NCBI RefSeq assembly: GCF_036898095.1
Contig: NC_090735.1
Coordinates: 264,474 to 328,473, forward strand
Direction of reading: 5' to 3'
Length of the DNA: 64,000 nucleotides
Origin: Palaemon carinicauda
Taxonomy: Eukaryota > Arthropoda > Malacostraca > Decapoda > Palaemonidae
The notes beneath the pieces were generated by a model. The model was given only the letters and a program-made list of their open reading frames with translations. It searched no databases and was not told where the DNA came from. A program made the translations under genes and the position numbers. This document shows, one piece after another, positions 34,614 to 46,539 of the stretch; the first letter of the stretch is position 1; each line of letters opens with the position of its first letter.

Positions 34614-35248
34614 TGATTAGCACCAAAATAATGCAGATATGTCACGATTTACAGAAGTTATTGAGAAGCGTTCCCTACAAAGTAGGTATCAATAAAAATA
34701 TGTGGCCATTATACAATCAATTGATTATTGTCACTTAATGCTTATATTTTGGGAAATTAGTGAACGAAACTGATATGCAATATTCTAAATAAGATTATGT
34801 ACAAAATCAAATACAGAAATGTAACCAAATGCCTCAACAATATCATCAGTATCAGTAGCAACTAGTTACATGCGCCCATTTTCGAAAAAAAATTAAGGGT
34901 AGGGGGTACAATAATGGCCCTGGAACACGTAATAATCATTAATTATGGACTTAATTATATACCATTGTATAGCTCTTGATCTTAGCATTATGTTGGTACC
35001 ATAAATCTTCACTTAGTTTGGATATCAAGGAAGTTAGAGCCAATAAAGCGACACAAAGTCAGTGCGACTGAAAATGTGAAAATTTGGCGTGCGGTTTGTA
35101 CAAAAAGTGACAATTTTGCCTTTTTGCCACATTTATGTGTTTGGAAACACCCGGATATGCATAAAGGACACTCTAAGGAAGAAAACTAGGGGGGTCGTGA
35201 AAATTCCCTAGGGGGGGGGGAGGGTTTCACTTTCTGGCCCATGGACTA
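34614..35248 (-). repeat. Right terminal inverted repeat
   Basis: Reverse complement of the left repeat, close over 34697-35248 and weaker to about 34614. It ends '...tggcccatggacta'. The G run near 35211-35220 mirrors the C run on the left but is shorter. Confidence 0.9.
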
Positions 35249-35256
35249 CACTACAC
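35249..35256. other. 8-bp target-site duplication, right
   Basis: 'cactacac', identical to 30163-30170. The flank itself contains related 'ctacactacg' words, so chance similarity is possible but less likely. Confidence 0.7.
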
Positions 35257-35301
35257 TACGATTCATTTCACTACGATTCATTTAATTTCATCTCATTTCA
35301 T

Positions 35302-35306
<5 letters not shown>

Positions 35307-35361
<55 letters not shown>
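35307..35361. repeat. (CT)n microsatellite
   Basis: About 27 CT units. Confidence 0.95.
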
Positions 35362-35366
<5 letters not shown>

Positions 35367-35379
35367 TAACGTATTTTTT

Positions 35380-35979
35380 TTTTTTTTTGTAAAACTTAAA
35401 CCTCGCATTAATTCCATTTTCGATTTCGTTCTATTGAGTTATATAGTTAGTAATAATCATTGTTGCCTAACAACAACAATCAGATCAGTATCCTCCCCAT
35501 ATCCCCTCTCCCTCCCTCTCTCCCTCCCCCTTTCTTTCACTGGATTTATCGTAAAATTTTGCTGGCTGTAACTTCAACTCTTTCTTGATATCATTTTCGA
35601 TCCCATTTTTCGGAGCTAAATAGTTAGTATTAACCTTCAGTTAAAACGTTGTAACGTTTGCTTTCAATTCCCCTTCCTTTTCCCCTTCCTTTCTCCTATT
35701 CTTCTTTTCTCTCTTTTTCGCGATTTAACATAACTCTGAGCCTTCGGCCATCTGATCTTACATAAGTCATTCACCTTTGTCGCCTCCCGACTCCCCCCAT
35801 CCTATCCCCCTCTAACTCCTCCCCCCTCTCCTTCTCTCATTCGCCTCACGTTGCACCGTAATACACGCTGCCATCTCCTTCGATACATAACCTTCTCTAC
35901 TCTCTATAGTTACACAATCAAAACATTCCTGGTTTTAAACGATAACTCTATCTTTTATCATAAATTCTATTACTATTAC
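35380..35979. other. Pyrimidine-rich DNA with diverged tandem copy
   Basis: No gene. Two diverged copies about 180 bp apart share 'cattttcgat' and 'tatatagttagta / aaatagttagta' (35415-35470 and 35590-35660). This may be the upstream part of the 700-bp repeat that follows. Confidence 0.45.
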
Positions 35980-36681
35980 AAATTCTTCTGACTTTTTGCT
36001 TGTTTCTTCCCTCTCAGCTAGCACTCTCTTTATCCTCCTCACTCTAATGCTTAAGCTTTGCCTTCGGATAGTTTACGCCCTTCTTCCGCCTCCGACTAAA
36101 TTGCTTTGCATTCCTTCACACGATCTCCTACTTCACTAGGACTCTCTGCTATAACACTTTCTCTCCTACCGATAGACTGTCTATCAAAAATTTTCCTTTC
36201 GTGGACCTAAAGAAGAGTCTCCCTACCGGGGACTTTTCTCTGTTGTCATGCCAGTCAACCCCCTCTTTTTTCCCCTGTTGTCTTGCGTGGTGGTAGCAAG
36301 AGGGAACTGCCCCTCATTGACTTTGAATCTGCTATTCAAATCCCAGCCCGTAGGACGCATGGTATCTTACCATTACCCCAACTGGGAACCAGACCAAAAT
36401 CCCAGGCTGCTGAATGAGGATAAGCAGTTCACTCGAAACTACCACTACTTTTTGGCCTTACACCATTAGCTTCGGCTATCTAAAATTAACGTAGATTAAA
36501 CCATTAAACTGTAAAGTAATAAAACTCACTTTTCATTGAATCCCTTTGTAATTAACGTAAATTACTAACACCCTGTTCACATTGCTACTTCTGTTTATAA
36601 ACCTAAAGTAGACATTTTCAACCAACATTCTCTTACGGGCTGCACAACGGCAAGAGCCCTTGTCTTACACAAGGTAAGGCA

Positions 36682-36690
<9 letters not shown>
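35980..36690 (+). repeat. 700-bp dispersed repeat, copy 1
   Basis: Shares long stretches with 44265-44970 in the same orientation: 'cagctagcactctct', 'gatagtttacgc', 'cgatagactgtctat', 'ccaggctgctgaatgaggat', 'ctttttggccttac' and 'cttac...aaggtaaggcaat', followed in both by a CA array. No coding capacity is visible; its type is unknown. Confidence 0.8.

Positions 36691-36716
<26 letters not shown>
36683..36716. repeat. (CA)n microsatellite
   Basis: About 17 CA units at the end of the 700-bp repeat. Confidence 0.9.
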
Positions 36717-36720
<4 letters not shown>

Positions 36721-36892
36721 CTCTGCTTTCAGGGATATAATATGATGATTAAAAAATCTTAACTGCGTTTCATTATACCTTAAGGCGTCAGTGACCCAGG
36801 CAGTTATGACGCCGCCTAGTGTCAATGACCTTTGTAGTTGTGACGCTAGGCAACCTAATCAATCTTTCAATGCTAGTACAAACCCGGATATA

Positions 36893-36894
<2 letters not shown>

Positions 36895-36961
<67 letters not shown>
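36895..36961. repeat. (CT)n microsatellite
   Basis: About 33 CT units. Plus-strand frames through it are artefacts (SLSLSL peptide). Confidence 0.95.
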
Positions 36962-36964
<3 letters not shown>

Positions 36965-37117
36965 TCATATATCCAAATTAAAATTCAGGGATTGATGTGA
37001 AACACTTTTTCTGTTCCTGCCAAACTCCATGATAATATCTACAATTGAAAAGACACAGCAATCCTGTAGCCTTCTTAAATATACTGCTAAACAATACCCG
37101 TCTCGAGTTGCAGCTAG

Positions 37118-37470
37118 TTATTATTATTATTATTATCATTATTATTATCATTATTATCATTATGTAGTTGGAAAGGCAGGATGCTAAAAGGCCAAGGGTT
37201 CCAACTGGGAAGAAATAGCCCCGGGAGGAAAGGGAATAAGGAAACAAATAAACTATGAAAAAAGTAATGAAGAATTAAAACAGAATATTTTAAGAATAGT
37301 AATTTCATTAAAACAGCCCTTTCACAAATGAATTATAAAAAGAGACTAAGATCGGCCTGTTCAACATAAAAACATTTGCTACGAGTTTGAACTTTTGAAA
37401 TTCCACCGATGCACCTATCTGATTAGGAAGTTCATTCCACAACTTGGTCATTATGGAAAATTATCATTAC
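37118..37470 (-). mobile_element. LINE family 1, 3' end with AAT/ATC tail
   Basis: Mixed ATT/ATC repeat (37118-37162) followed by the same 3' sequence as at 2977 and 45233 ('ttggaaaggcaggatgctaa', 'ggaggaaagggaataaggaa', 'gttcaacataaaaacatttg', 'gattaggaagttcattccac'). Minus strand, 5'-truncated. Confidence 0.8.
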
Positions 37471-37924
37471 AGATTAAGTGTGAGAATCCGACGTTTCCCA
37501 CAAGGTTACCAAGACCATAAGTTTAATATATATCATTCCCAAAGGTTCTAATTAGTATTTACCTGACTTCCATCGTTCCTGATTGTTTTCAGTGATTTTG
37601 CTCATGGGGAACAAGTGTGTGATTGAATATTTAGGTTTATATTTCTAATATCTAACACATTTCCCATTTCACCTTCTCTTCATTTTCTGTATTCTGGGAA
37701 TTCCTTTAATAACAACATGTAGACACAATTCAAAGCTCCAACACGGTATAACTTCACACTTTGTCTATGTTCGTAGAGTTTCCTTGCTAATAAGGATTGG
37801 CTGACTGCTAAAAGCAAACAATGCATTCCAATCGCTTCATAAATACTTGAATCATTAAAATTCTGCTCTAATTGAGAGCAAGACAACTTATACTACAGGA
37901 TCGCCTGAGGACGTAAAGTAGAGG
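37471..37924. other. Unassigned DNA
   Basis: No gene or repeat recognised. Confidence 0.5.
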
Positions 37925-38140
37925 TTAAGGGTGTCTGGTTTCAGTCCTAGTTTCATCAGAATATATGCTCACCAGAACGTCAGCCGTGCAAGCCCAACCT
38001 CCCACAGTGGTGCCCAACCATAGCAATGGCCTCTCCAGTAAACACCTTAAACTCATGGATCTAGGTGAGGATCGATCTGCTGCCATGTGAATGCTAGGCG
38101 AAAATGTCACCACAATACTAGCCAGAAGGCCATTAAGTTG
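37925..38140 (-). mobile_element. tRNA-derived SINE, second type
   Basis: On the minus strand 'ttctggctagtattgtggtg' (box A-like) is followed about 40 bp later by 'cagcagatcgatcctcacc' (box B-like, GATCGATCC), in the order of a tRNA head. The body continues to about 37925. Its head and body differ from the SINE at 21040, so two SINE families are present. Confidence 0.55.
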
Positions 38141-38640
38141 CCATATTTTCAATTTGCTTATTTTATTGAATAGGGCAAAGAAGAGATAAAGTCCTTCCCT
38201 GTTTGTTTCCTAAGCACAAAAACACTATTTTTCCTATTTGCATAAACCTGATTAATTGTCCTTTATCAGCCATGCTAAACATTTGCAAGAATAAACCTTG
38301 TATTAGACTTAAGCGCTATTGAGAAGATGCATGATAAAGTTGGTGCAGTATTTTACCTTTATTACTTATTAGAGTCACAGGTAATAATAATGGGCCTAAA
38401 TGAATGGTTAATCAAGAAAAACCTTTGCCTCAAGTAACAAGAATATTAAAACTTCGTTAAATTGATCGTTACCGTTACGGTTATATGATCTGTTATTTAT
38501 GTTATTTTGTTATGTTGCTTTCCTTTTCATATTTAATGTTTTTGCATTTATTAAGATGCCTACCAGATAAACACGATTTTTCTTATAAAATTTTGTTTGT
38601 TGATTAGATAATGTAAATATGGTTACTATTACCCAACTAA
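38141..38640. other. AT-rich DNA, no gene seen
   Basis: Nothing recognised. Confidence 0.5.
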
Positions 38641-38840
38641 TTTTGTTAAAAGTAAATTTTGTTCGAAATAATATTTGTTCAAAATATTTTTTTGTTCAAG
38701 GCAGATTTTGTTCAAAGTAGAGAATGTTCAAAGTAAATTTTTTTTTCAAAATCATTTTTTTCAAGGTAGATTTTGTTCAAAGTGGAGATTGTTCAAAGTA
38801 AATTTTGCTTAAAGTAAATTTTGTTCTTGAGTGTTTCAAA
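38641..38840. repeat. Imperfect 19-21-bp minisatellite
   Basis: About ten diverged copies of 'ttttgttcaaagtaaa'-type units, with variants such as 'ttttgttcaaggtagatttt' and 'gttcaaagtggagatt'. Confidence 0.8.
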
Positions 38841-39607
38841 GCAAAATATTCCATTACATCACATGAATATGAAAGAAGTCAGTAAAGATAAATGTTTTCT
38901 CTAACGAAATTTCGCTTAGTAAATTCTTTTGATTTTTTTTCCTAGTTTATATACAGTTAAGATGTGAATAAGAAACGAAGACATACTAATAATTTCCTTT
39001 GTGAAAATCAGCTCTCGGAAGACATTACGACATCTAACTGTCTTCAGTTTAAAAGTCTCAATCTATATTTTGTTCCCGTTTGATTACAAAAGTTTCCTTT
39101 CACTTGTCTTTGAAGCTTCTTCTCACGATCACTAATGAGCCTCGAGTCATATACGTTTACAAAACCCTATTAAGATATCGTTAAGAGATTTTATCTCTCT
39201 AATTAACAGTTTAATTGTGATTAAAATTATGTAGTTTATAGAGAAACGTTTACCCTCTATATAGTAAATATTCTAACAAGTTATCAATTGAAAATCTATG
39301 ACATTAATCGAGAATACTAAAATATTTAATGGGCATAGTCATATTACTGACATGATTTTCCCCTGATGTTTCTAATTCAATCGGATATGAAACGTCATTG
39401 AAAAATATGGCATAAAAATAAAGGACAGCTTACAAATACCATGACCATAAGTTCTGAATGTTGTTAGGTGACTACATTATTTGTAAGTTCGAGAAGGTTA
39501 TTTTTTGCGGATAAACAAAAAGAATAAAGTTTCCTAGTTTATGTCCTCACAACCCTAAACAAATGAAAGTGAATACTAAGATGACATTCCTACTCATCAG
39601 CGATTAC

Positions 39608-39608
<1 letters not shown>
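38841..39608. other. AT-rich DNA, no gene seen
   Basis: Nothing recognised. Confidence 0.5.
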
Positions 39609-39682
<74 letters not shown>

Positions 39683-39693
39683 ATTACAAATAC

Positions 39694-39734
<41 letters not shown>

Positions 39735-39765
39735 CTTGCTAAGCTACAACCCTAGTGAGGGCAGG
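39609..39765 (-). mobile_element. LINE family 1 terminal stub with (AAT)n tail
   Basis: An ATT array (39609-39732, with one interruption) abuts 'cttgctaagctacaacccta', the LINE family 1 terminus. Only about 30 bp of element remains, so this is a severely 5'-truncated copy whose tail is longer than its body. Confidence 0.65.
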
Positions 39766-40584
39766 AGTCCATTGCAGTTTGTGTAAAAAAATTGTGGAAG
39801 CGAAATCCCTTGATCATATATATACATATGAATTGGTAGTTACGATGAATTACCCACTGTTTAAATTAAGAAGTTATTTGGATTCCCTTTAAAAAAGTGA
39901 AAAGAAAGCTCATCACTCGGTTTTTAAAGTGTGCAATATTATATGCGGTAAAAGGAGCAACGTTCTCAAAACCTGGTCTTGAAAGCCACAGCCTTCCCAG
40001 TAAAGAATATTTCATAGTTGACTTTTGAACCCCAGTTCTTATGCAAAAGCCCTATTAACAAGGTTCAACCTCATCCTCTACTGTAGGTGAAGCTGCATAA
40101 CCTGCAGCTTTTGCCTTGAGAAGATGCACTGAATATCTCGGAATCTTTCCCAATTACTTTCAAGTTAGTTCGAGCATATTTCGCATTTCACATTCATTAT
40201 CGTAAACAACCAGCAAAACTCAGATAGAATTGCTATTTCCCTCGCTGAGGTTTTCCCTCAGTCAGGTTGCCATTCAGAATTAAAATTGCAACTCTTCCAT
40301 CAAGTAATATGATACGCCATTATCAAGAATTTGCAAGAGGCTAATGCCAGGATTCAATTATGCAAAAGAGCTTTTAGGATAATTGTATTGACCTTTTTCG
40401 CTGCCTGCGATATTTTGCGTTGTTATATATTTACTAGTGTACGAGGCCCGTCAGAAATGACAGCTAAATATTAGGTACATATGTACACTAACGCTCATGC
40501 AGCCCCCTCTCACCAGGATAAGACTACTCCCTCTCCTCACTACCCGAGAGACAGAGAGAGCTGAGCGTGACCGGGGAGAAATAT
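39766..40584. other. Unassigned DNA
   Basis: No gene recognised. Confidence 0.5.
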
Positions 40585-40728
<144 letters not shown>

Positions 40729-41024
40729 AGAACGAGACACTCGCTCTTTATTATTTAAGGAAGATTCCCCAAGCTCCTTTGCTGTTTTTACAGCATTTCT
40801 AAATGTGTTTTTTATTTGAAATGTTTTGGAAATGAGCCATAAATTGATATGACTGAATTTATTGTGTATTTCCTTTAATTTCTTTTGCATCAGTTTTCTA
40901 TTCACTTGTCATTGTTTCGTTTATTCTGCAATCATTTTAATGTTCTACGCTTTTGATTTCAATACTCATTGTGTTTAGGCTTTGCTGAGTAATATAACAC
41001 TATTGACAGTTTTTTATGCTACTC

Positions 41025-41275
<251 letters not shown>

Positions 41276-41279
41276 CTAA

Positions 41280-41820
41280 GAGCGAGGATAACACACCACC
41301 CGGATTATTTAATTATTTATCTATCATTATTTCTTCTCCCTGGATAAACCCCTTTAGAGATTAGACCTATATGGTGGGTGGTCTTTTTCTCCTATGTCAC
41401 TTCGTTCGGCGACACTTCGTCCACGTCTTTTTGTCCAATATAGGCAACGTTGAATATAATCTAAGCTTCGGCTTATAATAATCTATTGCAAGTTTCGAAG
41501 CCACGACAATAACTTTTGCTTTATACACAAAACGACATAAGCAAAATCATATAATAACTTCGAATTCATAATTTGTTATCATTAGACTACAGGACTAAGC
41601 TTAAATTATTTCCCCTCTTGACACCCTCTTCCTCACTCAGACATTAACGCATTTCTTTTTTTTTTTCGATTTTTTTTATCGCTCTGATATCTTTCTATAA
41701 TAATTCTTTTTTTTTCATAAAAGTAGACCAATGTTGTCTCATACAAACACACACGCTTGTCCGACACAAACATTTAAAAGCATCACCAGTTTCCCACACC
41801 TCTAAGAAAGAGTTGATGAT
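41280..41820. other. Unassigned DNA
   Basis: No gene recognised. Confidence 0.5.
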
Positions 41821-41821
41821 G

Positions 41822-41824
<3 letters not shown>

Positions 41825-41902
<78 letters not shown>
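41825..41902. repeat. (GA)n microsatellite
   Basis: About 38 GA units. Confidence 0.95.
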
Positions 41903-41904
<2 letters not shown>

Positions 41905-43199
41905 ATTCAGCACCAGACTAAAGAAAGCCTATTGCTATTTTGCTGGATAACCGGGGACGTCAGTGACAGGATACTCTCTTTCTATCCTGCCTGTCTCGGA
42001 ACCCCAAACCGAGAGGTAGTCCTGAATCGGAAGACACCTAAGAGAAAGGATCCTCAACGGAGTTTATTTCTTAGGGCTAGACCCGAACCAGGACTCTCGG
42101 AAAACCCGATTCTCTTTACTTCAGGTTATCCAGGAAGCTACAGACATCACTGCCATTACTGATCGAAAAATATTTTCCAATTTAAAAGACTTAAACATTT
42201 TATGCAAAGTTTATAGATTTGTTAATAAATTCCCTAATTTCTTATATCGGTTGATGATTAAGAATTTAGTTGCCTTTACTGCTAATTATTATTACAGCTA
42301 CCCATGAATTTTAGATATTTTTTTTTTTATCAAATAGATCAGTAATATGATGGGCAAGGAGAGGCACCCGGGGAGATACTACTGCCAGAGAGTTATTTGG
42401 TACTGTGATGGCAAGATAGTACTACATTGGATCCCTCTCTGGCTAAAGCTCATATTTTCTTTGCCTAATTTTCGAGTTAACACAATATTAATCTCTCCAT
42501 TGTTCTTTTAAAGGCCAAGACTGAATAACAATATTTTTTTTTCCAAATTTGATTTGAAAAAAAAAAAGTTTATCTTTAAAATCATTGATTAAAGATTTGG
42601 TGTTAATGTACTGTACATAAGATGAAGAGAATATAAATAGATGGAGAGAGTTGACTCGAGCGGCCGACCCTGCTATACAATGGGAATAATAAAGTTGAAA
42701 GAAACAGAGTTACTTGAATAGCTGAGCCAATCTATAGTCTACGCTTTGCAATGAGAGCATAACTGCTAAAAACCTTTTTTTTTTCAATCATGGCTCAGCG
42801 ATACCTTATTCGGAGGCAGAGGGTTCCCTGGTGTGTTGCAAGAAGTCTAAAACGATTAAAACATATTATTTACAAGAACAGTATCATGTCGACCTTTCAG
42901 GGGTCAGAAATTTAGTCTGAACACTAAGTCACTGAGATATTCTTTAAAGATACAAGACTTTCCACCCTCAACTTCATTACACCTTATTTGTTAGGCCTAT
43001 GAATATTTCCATTCCTTAAATACCCTTAAAGGGGTGTCCGAGGAGCGTACCTATCCAGGGTAACTTGAATATCCAGCCTAGAATATCCATCGAACAGTCA
43101 CAAATAATTTGCAAGATTTCACTATAACTGTAATTTGTTCGTAACTATGACAGTCTAAGTTCAAACAATATTTATAAACCATGTTTGATACAATTCTTT
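41903..43199. other. Unassigned DNA
   Basis: A 76-codon plus-strand frame (41932-42162) has no recognisable motif. Nothing else is supported. Confidence 0.5.
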
Positions 43200-43345
43200 G
43201 GACACTTCCATTTTACAGAATGTGATGTATGAAGTAGATGATGAATGGAGGAGTATTGATTTAAAAGCTCAAGATAGACACGGCTGGCGAAATGTAACCG
43301 GGGCCCTTTGCGTCAATAGGTGTAGGAGGAGATGAGGATGATATA
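43200..43345 (+). mobile_element. LINE family 2, 3'-terminal fragment
   Basis: 'gatgaatggaggagtattga', 'aaaagctcaagatagacacg' and 'cgtcaataggtgtaggagga' are the same 3' end as the copies at 5281 and 25590, here on the plus strand. It is followed by a short 'gatatatatgatg'. Confidence 0.75.
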
Positions 43346-44264
43346 TATGATGAATTTTCATTAAAACTTTTAAATATAAAAATAATAAAACTGGTAATTT
43401 TTATTTATGAAAAGTAACTTCACTGAAAATAGTTTTTTCCTATCGAAAAAAGTCACATAGACCTAAAATGCAACGCTTAAAACATATCGATGCAGAAGCT
43501 GTAATGTCATATAGAACTACAATGCAATGCTTAAAACATATAGATGCAAATGCTGTAATGTCATATAGGCCTACAATACAACCGTTAAAACATAAAGCAG
43601 TTAAAAGGAAAACATGACGGTGTCTTTATGCTTTGACATCTCCGCACTTGAAGAATAATCTCCAACCAAAGGAGGAGGAAAGAAAAGACACAGTCCTTTA
43701 GACCTATTCAATACGAGCTGGCGGTTAACTGACTTATGAAAACTCGCTTATTAAGCTATTTTCTAATCTTGCTTTCTAGTTTGACCCTTTTCCTTATTTC
43801 TTCATCTGAGGCTTTGATCTACCTGATTTTATTCCTTTATTAGCGTATTTAAATTGTCTATGGATAATTGAAACAGGATTTCCTCTGTTCCTTTCATGTA
43901 GCCGCTTCTCTCACTCCGAGCACCTCCCACAGAAGCAAATTATCTCCTCGATTTCAAGGACAAAAATGCTTATATAATTAGTTATCCTATATAGAAATAA
44001 TTAAATCCTTTAGTAAATATATATTATTTTGATAAGTGTATAATTCACATTAGTTTTGGAATGAAATTTAAATTTTGAGGCTTTTATAATTTAAGAATCG
44101 CATAGAAATTTAAAATATCGATATATCATGAAATTGTTTTGATGGTTTCTGCGCGAGGAAGTCATTTACTCCTTTCGAAACCTAACCTTTCTTTATTCTA
44201 ATCATCAACTCTGTCTTTTAAATAATACATTCTTTTACTATTACGATTACGATTCCTTTCGACG
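43346..44264. other. AT-rich DNA with short tandem copy
   Basis: Three diverged tandem copies of about 60-65 bp ('tcatatagacctaaaatgcaa... aaaacatat', the words split here) lie at 43452-43590. No gene seen. Confidence 0.5.
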
Positions 44265-44293
44265 TTTTGCTAGCTGCCTCCCCCATCAGCTAG

Positions 44294-44376
<83 letters not shown>

Positions 44377-44967
44377 CTGCTTAACCTGTTGCTCGGGATA
44401 GTTTACGCGCTTCTTCTGCCTCCGACTAAATCGCTTTTCATTCGTTCTCACGATCTCCTACTTCCCTGGAACTCGTTGTTATAACACTTTCTCTTTTACT
44501 CGATAGACTGTCTATTAACAAATTTCCTTTTCGTGGACCTACAGAGGAGTCTCCCCACCGGGGCCTTTTTCTCCGTCGCCATACCAGTCACCTTTCCCAT
44601 TTTTACCCCTGTGATCTTGTTTAGTGGCAGCAAGAGGGACCTGTCCCTCATTCAGTTATACGGGTATTGACTTTGCAGATGGGACGCTTGGTATCCTACC
44701 ATTACCCTCACCTGGGAACCAAATTCCAGGCTGCTGAATGAGGATAAACAGATCACTCGAACCTACTTCTACTTTTTGGCCTTACCTCATTAGCTTCGAC
44801 TATCTAAATTTACCGTAGTTTAAACCATTTAATCTGTAAAGTAATATATCATCTCATTGTTTAATAAAACCCCAATTGCATTAACATAAATAATCTAATT
44901 CCATTTTACATTCTCTTACGGCCTGCCAACACAAGAGCCTGGATCTTACGTAAGGTAAGGCAATCTT

Positions 44968-44970
<3 letters not shown>
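44265..44970 (+). repeat. 700-bp dispersed repeat, copy 2
   Basis: Same order of words as copy 1 at 35980, but with a CT array of about 77 bp (44297-44373) where copy 1 has only 'actctctttatcctcctcac', so the microsatellite expanded inside the element. It ends in a CA array (44970-45001). Confidence 0.8.
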
Positions 44971-45006
<36 letters not shown>

Positions 45007-45155
45007 ATTAATGATTTGTTTCCTTCATGATTCCTTTTATTTTTGGTGTTTAAAACGCCTTCAAACATTTTTCCTTTCCTTCCACAACATTGTGTATATT
45101 ATCTTCGAGAAAACTTGGATGTCTATGTTAATTAAGTTGATAGATTGCAAAACAA

Positions 45156-45160
<5 letters not shown>

Positions 45161-45232
<72 letters not shown>
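45161..45232. repeat. (ATT)n microsatellite, LINE tail
   Basis: About 24 ATT units abutting the longest LINE family 1 copy. Confidence 0.95.
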
Positions 45233-45235
<3 letters not shown>

Positions 45236-46060
45236 GCTAAGCTACAACCCTAGTTGGAAAAACAAGATGCTATAAGCCCAAAGGCTACAAAAGGGAAAAA
45301 TAGCCAAGTGAGGAAAGGAAATAAACAAACGATATACGAAGTAATGATAAATTAAAATAGAATATTTTAAAAAGATTAATATAGATATTTCATAAATAAA
45401 CTATAAGAACATTTATATCAGCCTGTTCAATATAATGACATTTGCAGCAAGTTTGAACTTTTGAAGTCCTACTGATTCCAAAACCCGATTAGGAAGATCC
45501 TTCCACAACATGGTCACAGCTGGAATAAAACTTCTAGAGTACTGTGTAGCATTGAGCCTCATGATGAAGAAGGCCTGACTATTAAAATTAACTGCCTGCC
45601 TAGTTTTACGAATGGGTGGAATTGCCCGGGAAGATCTGAATGTAAAGGATGGTCAGAGTTATAAAAAAATCTTAAGCAACATGCATATAATGAACTAATT
45701 GAACAGTGGTGCCAGAGATTAATATCAAGATCATTTATAAGAAATCTAATAGCCCGTAAGTTCCGGTCCAAAAAATTAAGATGAGAATCAGCAGCTGAAG
45801 ACCAGACGGGAGAACAATACTCGAAATAAGGAAGAATGGAAAAATTAATGCTTCTTCAGAATAGATTGATCACCAAAAATCTTAAAAGACTGTAAATAAA
45901 CCTATTAATTTTGTGCAATTAAAGTAGACGCAGACCTAATGAGTTTCTCACAAGTGAATTTGCTGTCGAGAATCACATCTAAAATTCTAAAACAGTCATA
46001 CAGAGTTAAAGAAACATTATATTACTTATTGTTGACAGAATCAGTGAATTATGTTGATAT
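45233..46060 (-). mobile_element. LINE family 1, longest copy, RT C-terminal part
   Basis: Read on the minus strand in shifting frames: 'ILDVILDSKFTCEKLIRS' (46000-45940), 'YFEYCSPVWSSAA' (near 45825-45785), 'RNLRAIRFLINDLDIN', 'LRFFYNSDHPLHSDLPGQF', then 'AVNFNSQAFFIMRLNATQ', 'YSRSFIPAVTMLWKDLPNRV' and 'VGLQKFKLAANVIILNRL' near 45421. This is the classic C-terminal end of a non-LTR reverse transcriptase protein (YCSPVW ... SFIPxxxxLWNxLP). A 3' region of about 190 bp and the (AAT)n tail follow. Stops and frameshifts are present. Confidence 0.85.
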
Positions 46061-46183
46061 AATTATGAGCGTTGAAAGAGACAAGTTAAATAAAATAAGA
46101 GTAGGATTGTTGTTAAGAGAAACAAAGGAATTGCAAATACTCTTTCAAATGATAGCATTGTCTATAACAGCATCTAATGTACC

Positions 46184-46184
46184 A

Positions 46185-46254
<70 letters not shown>
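46184..46254. repeat. (CT)n microsatellite
   Basis: About 35 CT units with one interruption. Confidence 0.95.
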
Positions 46255-46257
<3 letters not shown>

Positions 46258-46539
46258 TGACCCAAAGGTCTGAAAACCACTGTTGTATTGATGAAAATGT
46301 TCTCATAAAAGTTTTCTTGCTTTAAATATCCATTGATTTAATACACGATTTTCCGGATGGAAACAGGTTTCGTTATAGCGGTTGACATAAAACTACATTA
46401 AAAAAAAAAAGCTATTTTATATGCAAAAGCAAAAAGACTAAATATAATGAAAGCATTGGCATGACTTGAAGTCCATCGAAATTCTATGGTTTCTCTAACT
46501 ACAGTTGAAATATTAAGTCAGTTATACCTTTACTATAAA

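Larger units (their letters stand above)
30171..35248 (+). mobile_element. DNA element with 635-bp TIRs and EADTR/DTDV protein
   Basis: The 5078-bp unit is bounded by long terminal inverted repeats (about 30171-30808 and 34614-35248), starting 'tagtccatgggcca', and flanked by a perfect 8-bp duplication. Inside lies one large degenerate plus-strand gene (30914-33934). The inverted ends and target duplication point to cut-and-paste DNA transposition. An 8-bp duplication occurs in hAT, P, Merlin and some Mutator-like elements, but the coded protein shows no hAT or MULE motif that I recognise. Confidence 0.8.

Noticed and set aside
30171..35248. hAT transposon assignment from the 8-bp target duplication
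   Set aside because: The protein shows no BED finger or hAT C-terminal dimerisation motif that I recognise; duplication length alone is not enough.
30171..35248. Academ transposon assignment from the XPG-like motifs
   Set aside because: Academ elements are known for 3-4-bp duplications, and the motif similarity is by eye only; left open as a test in the findings.
41932..42162. 76-codon plus-strand frame as a gene
   Set aside because: No recognisable motif and no supporting context.
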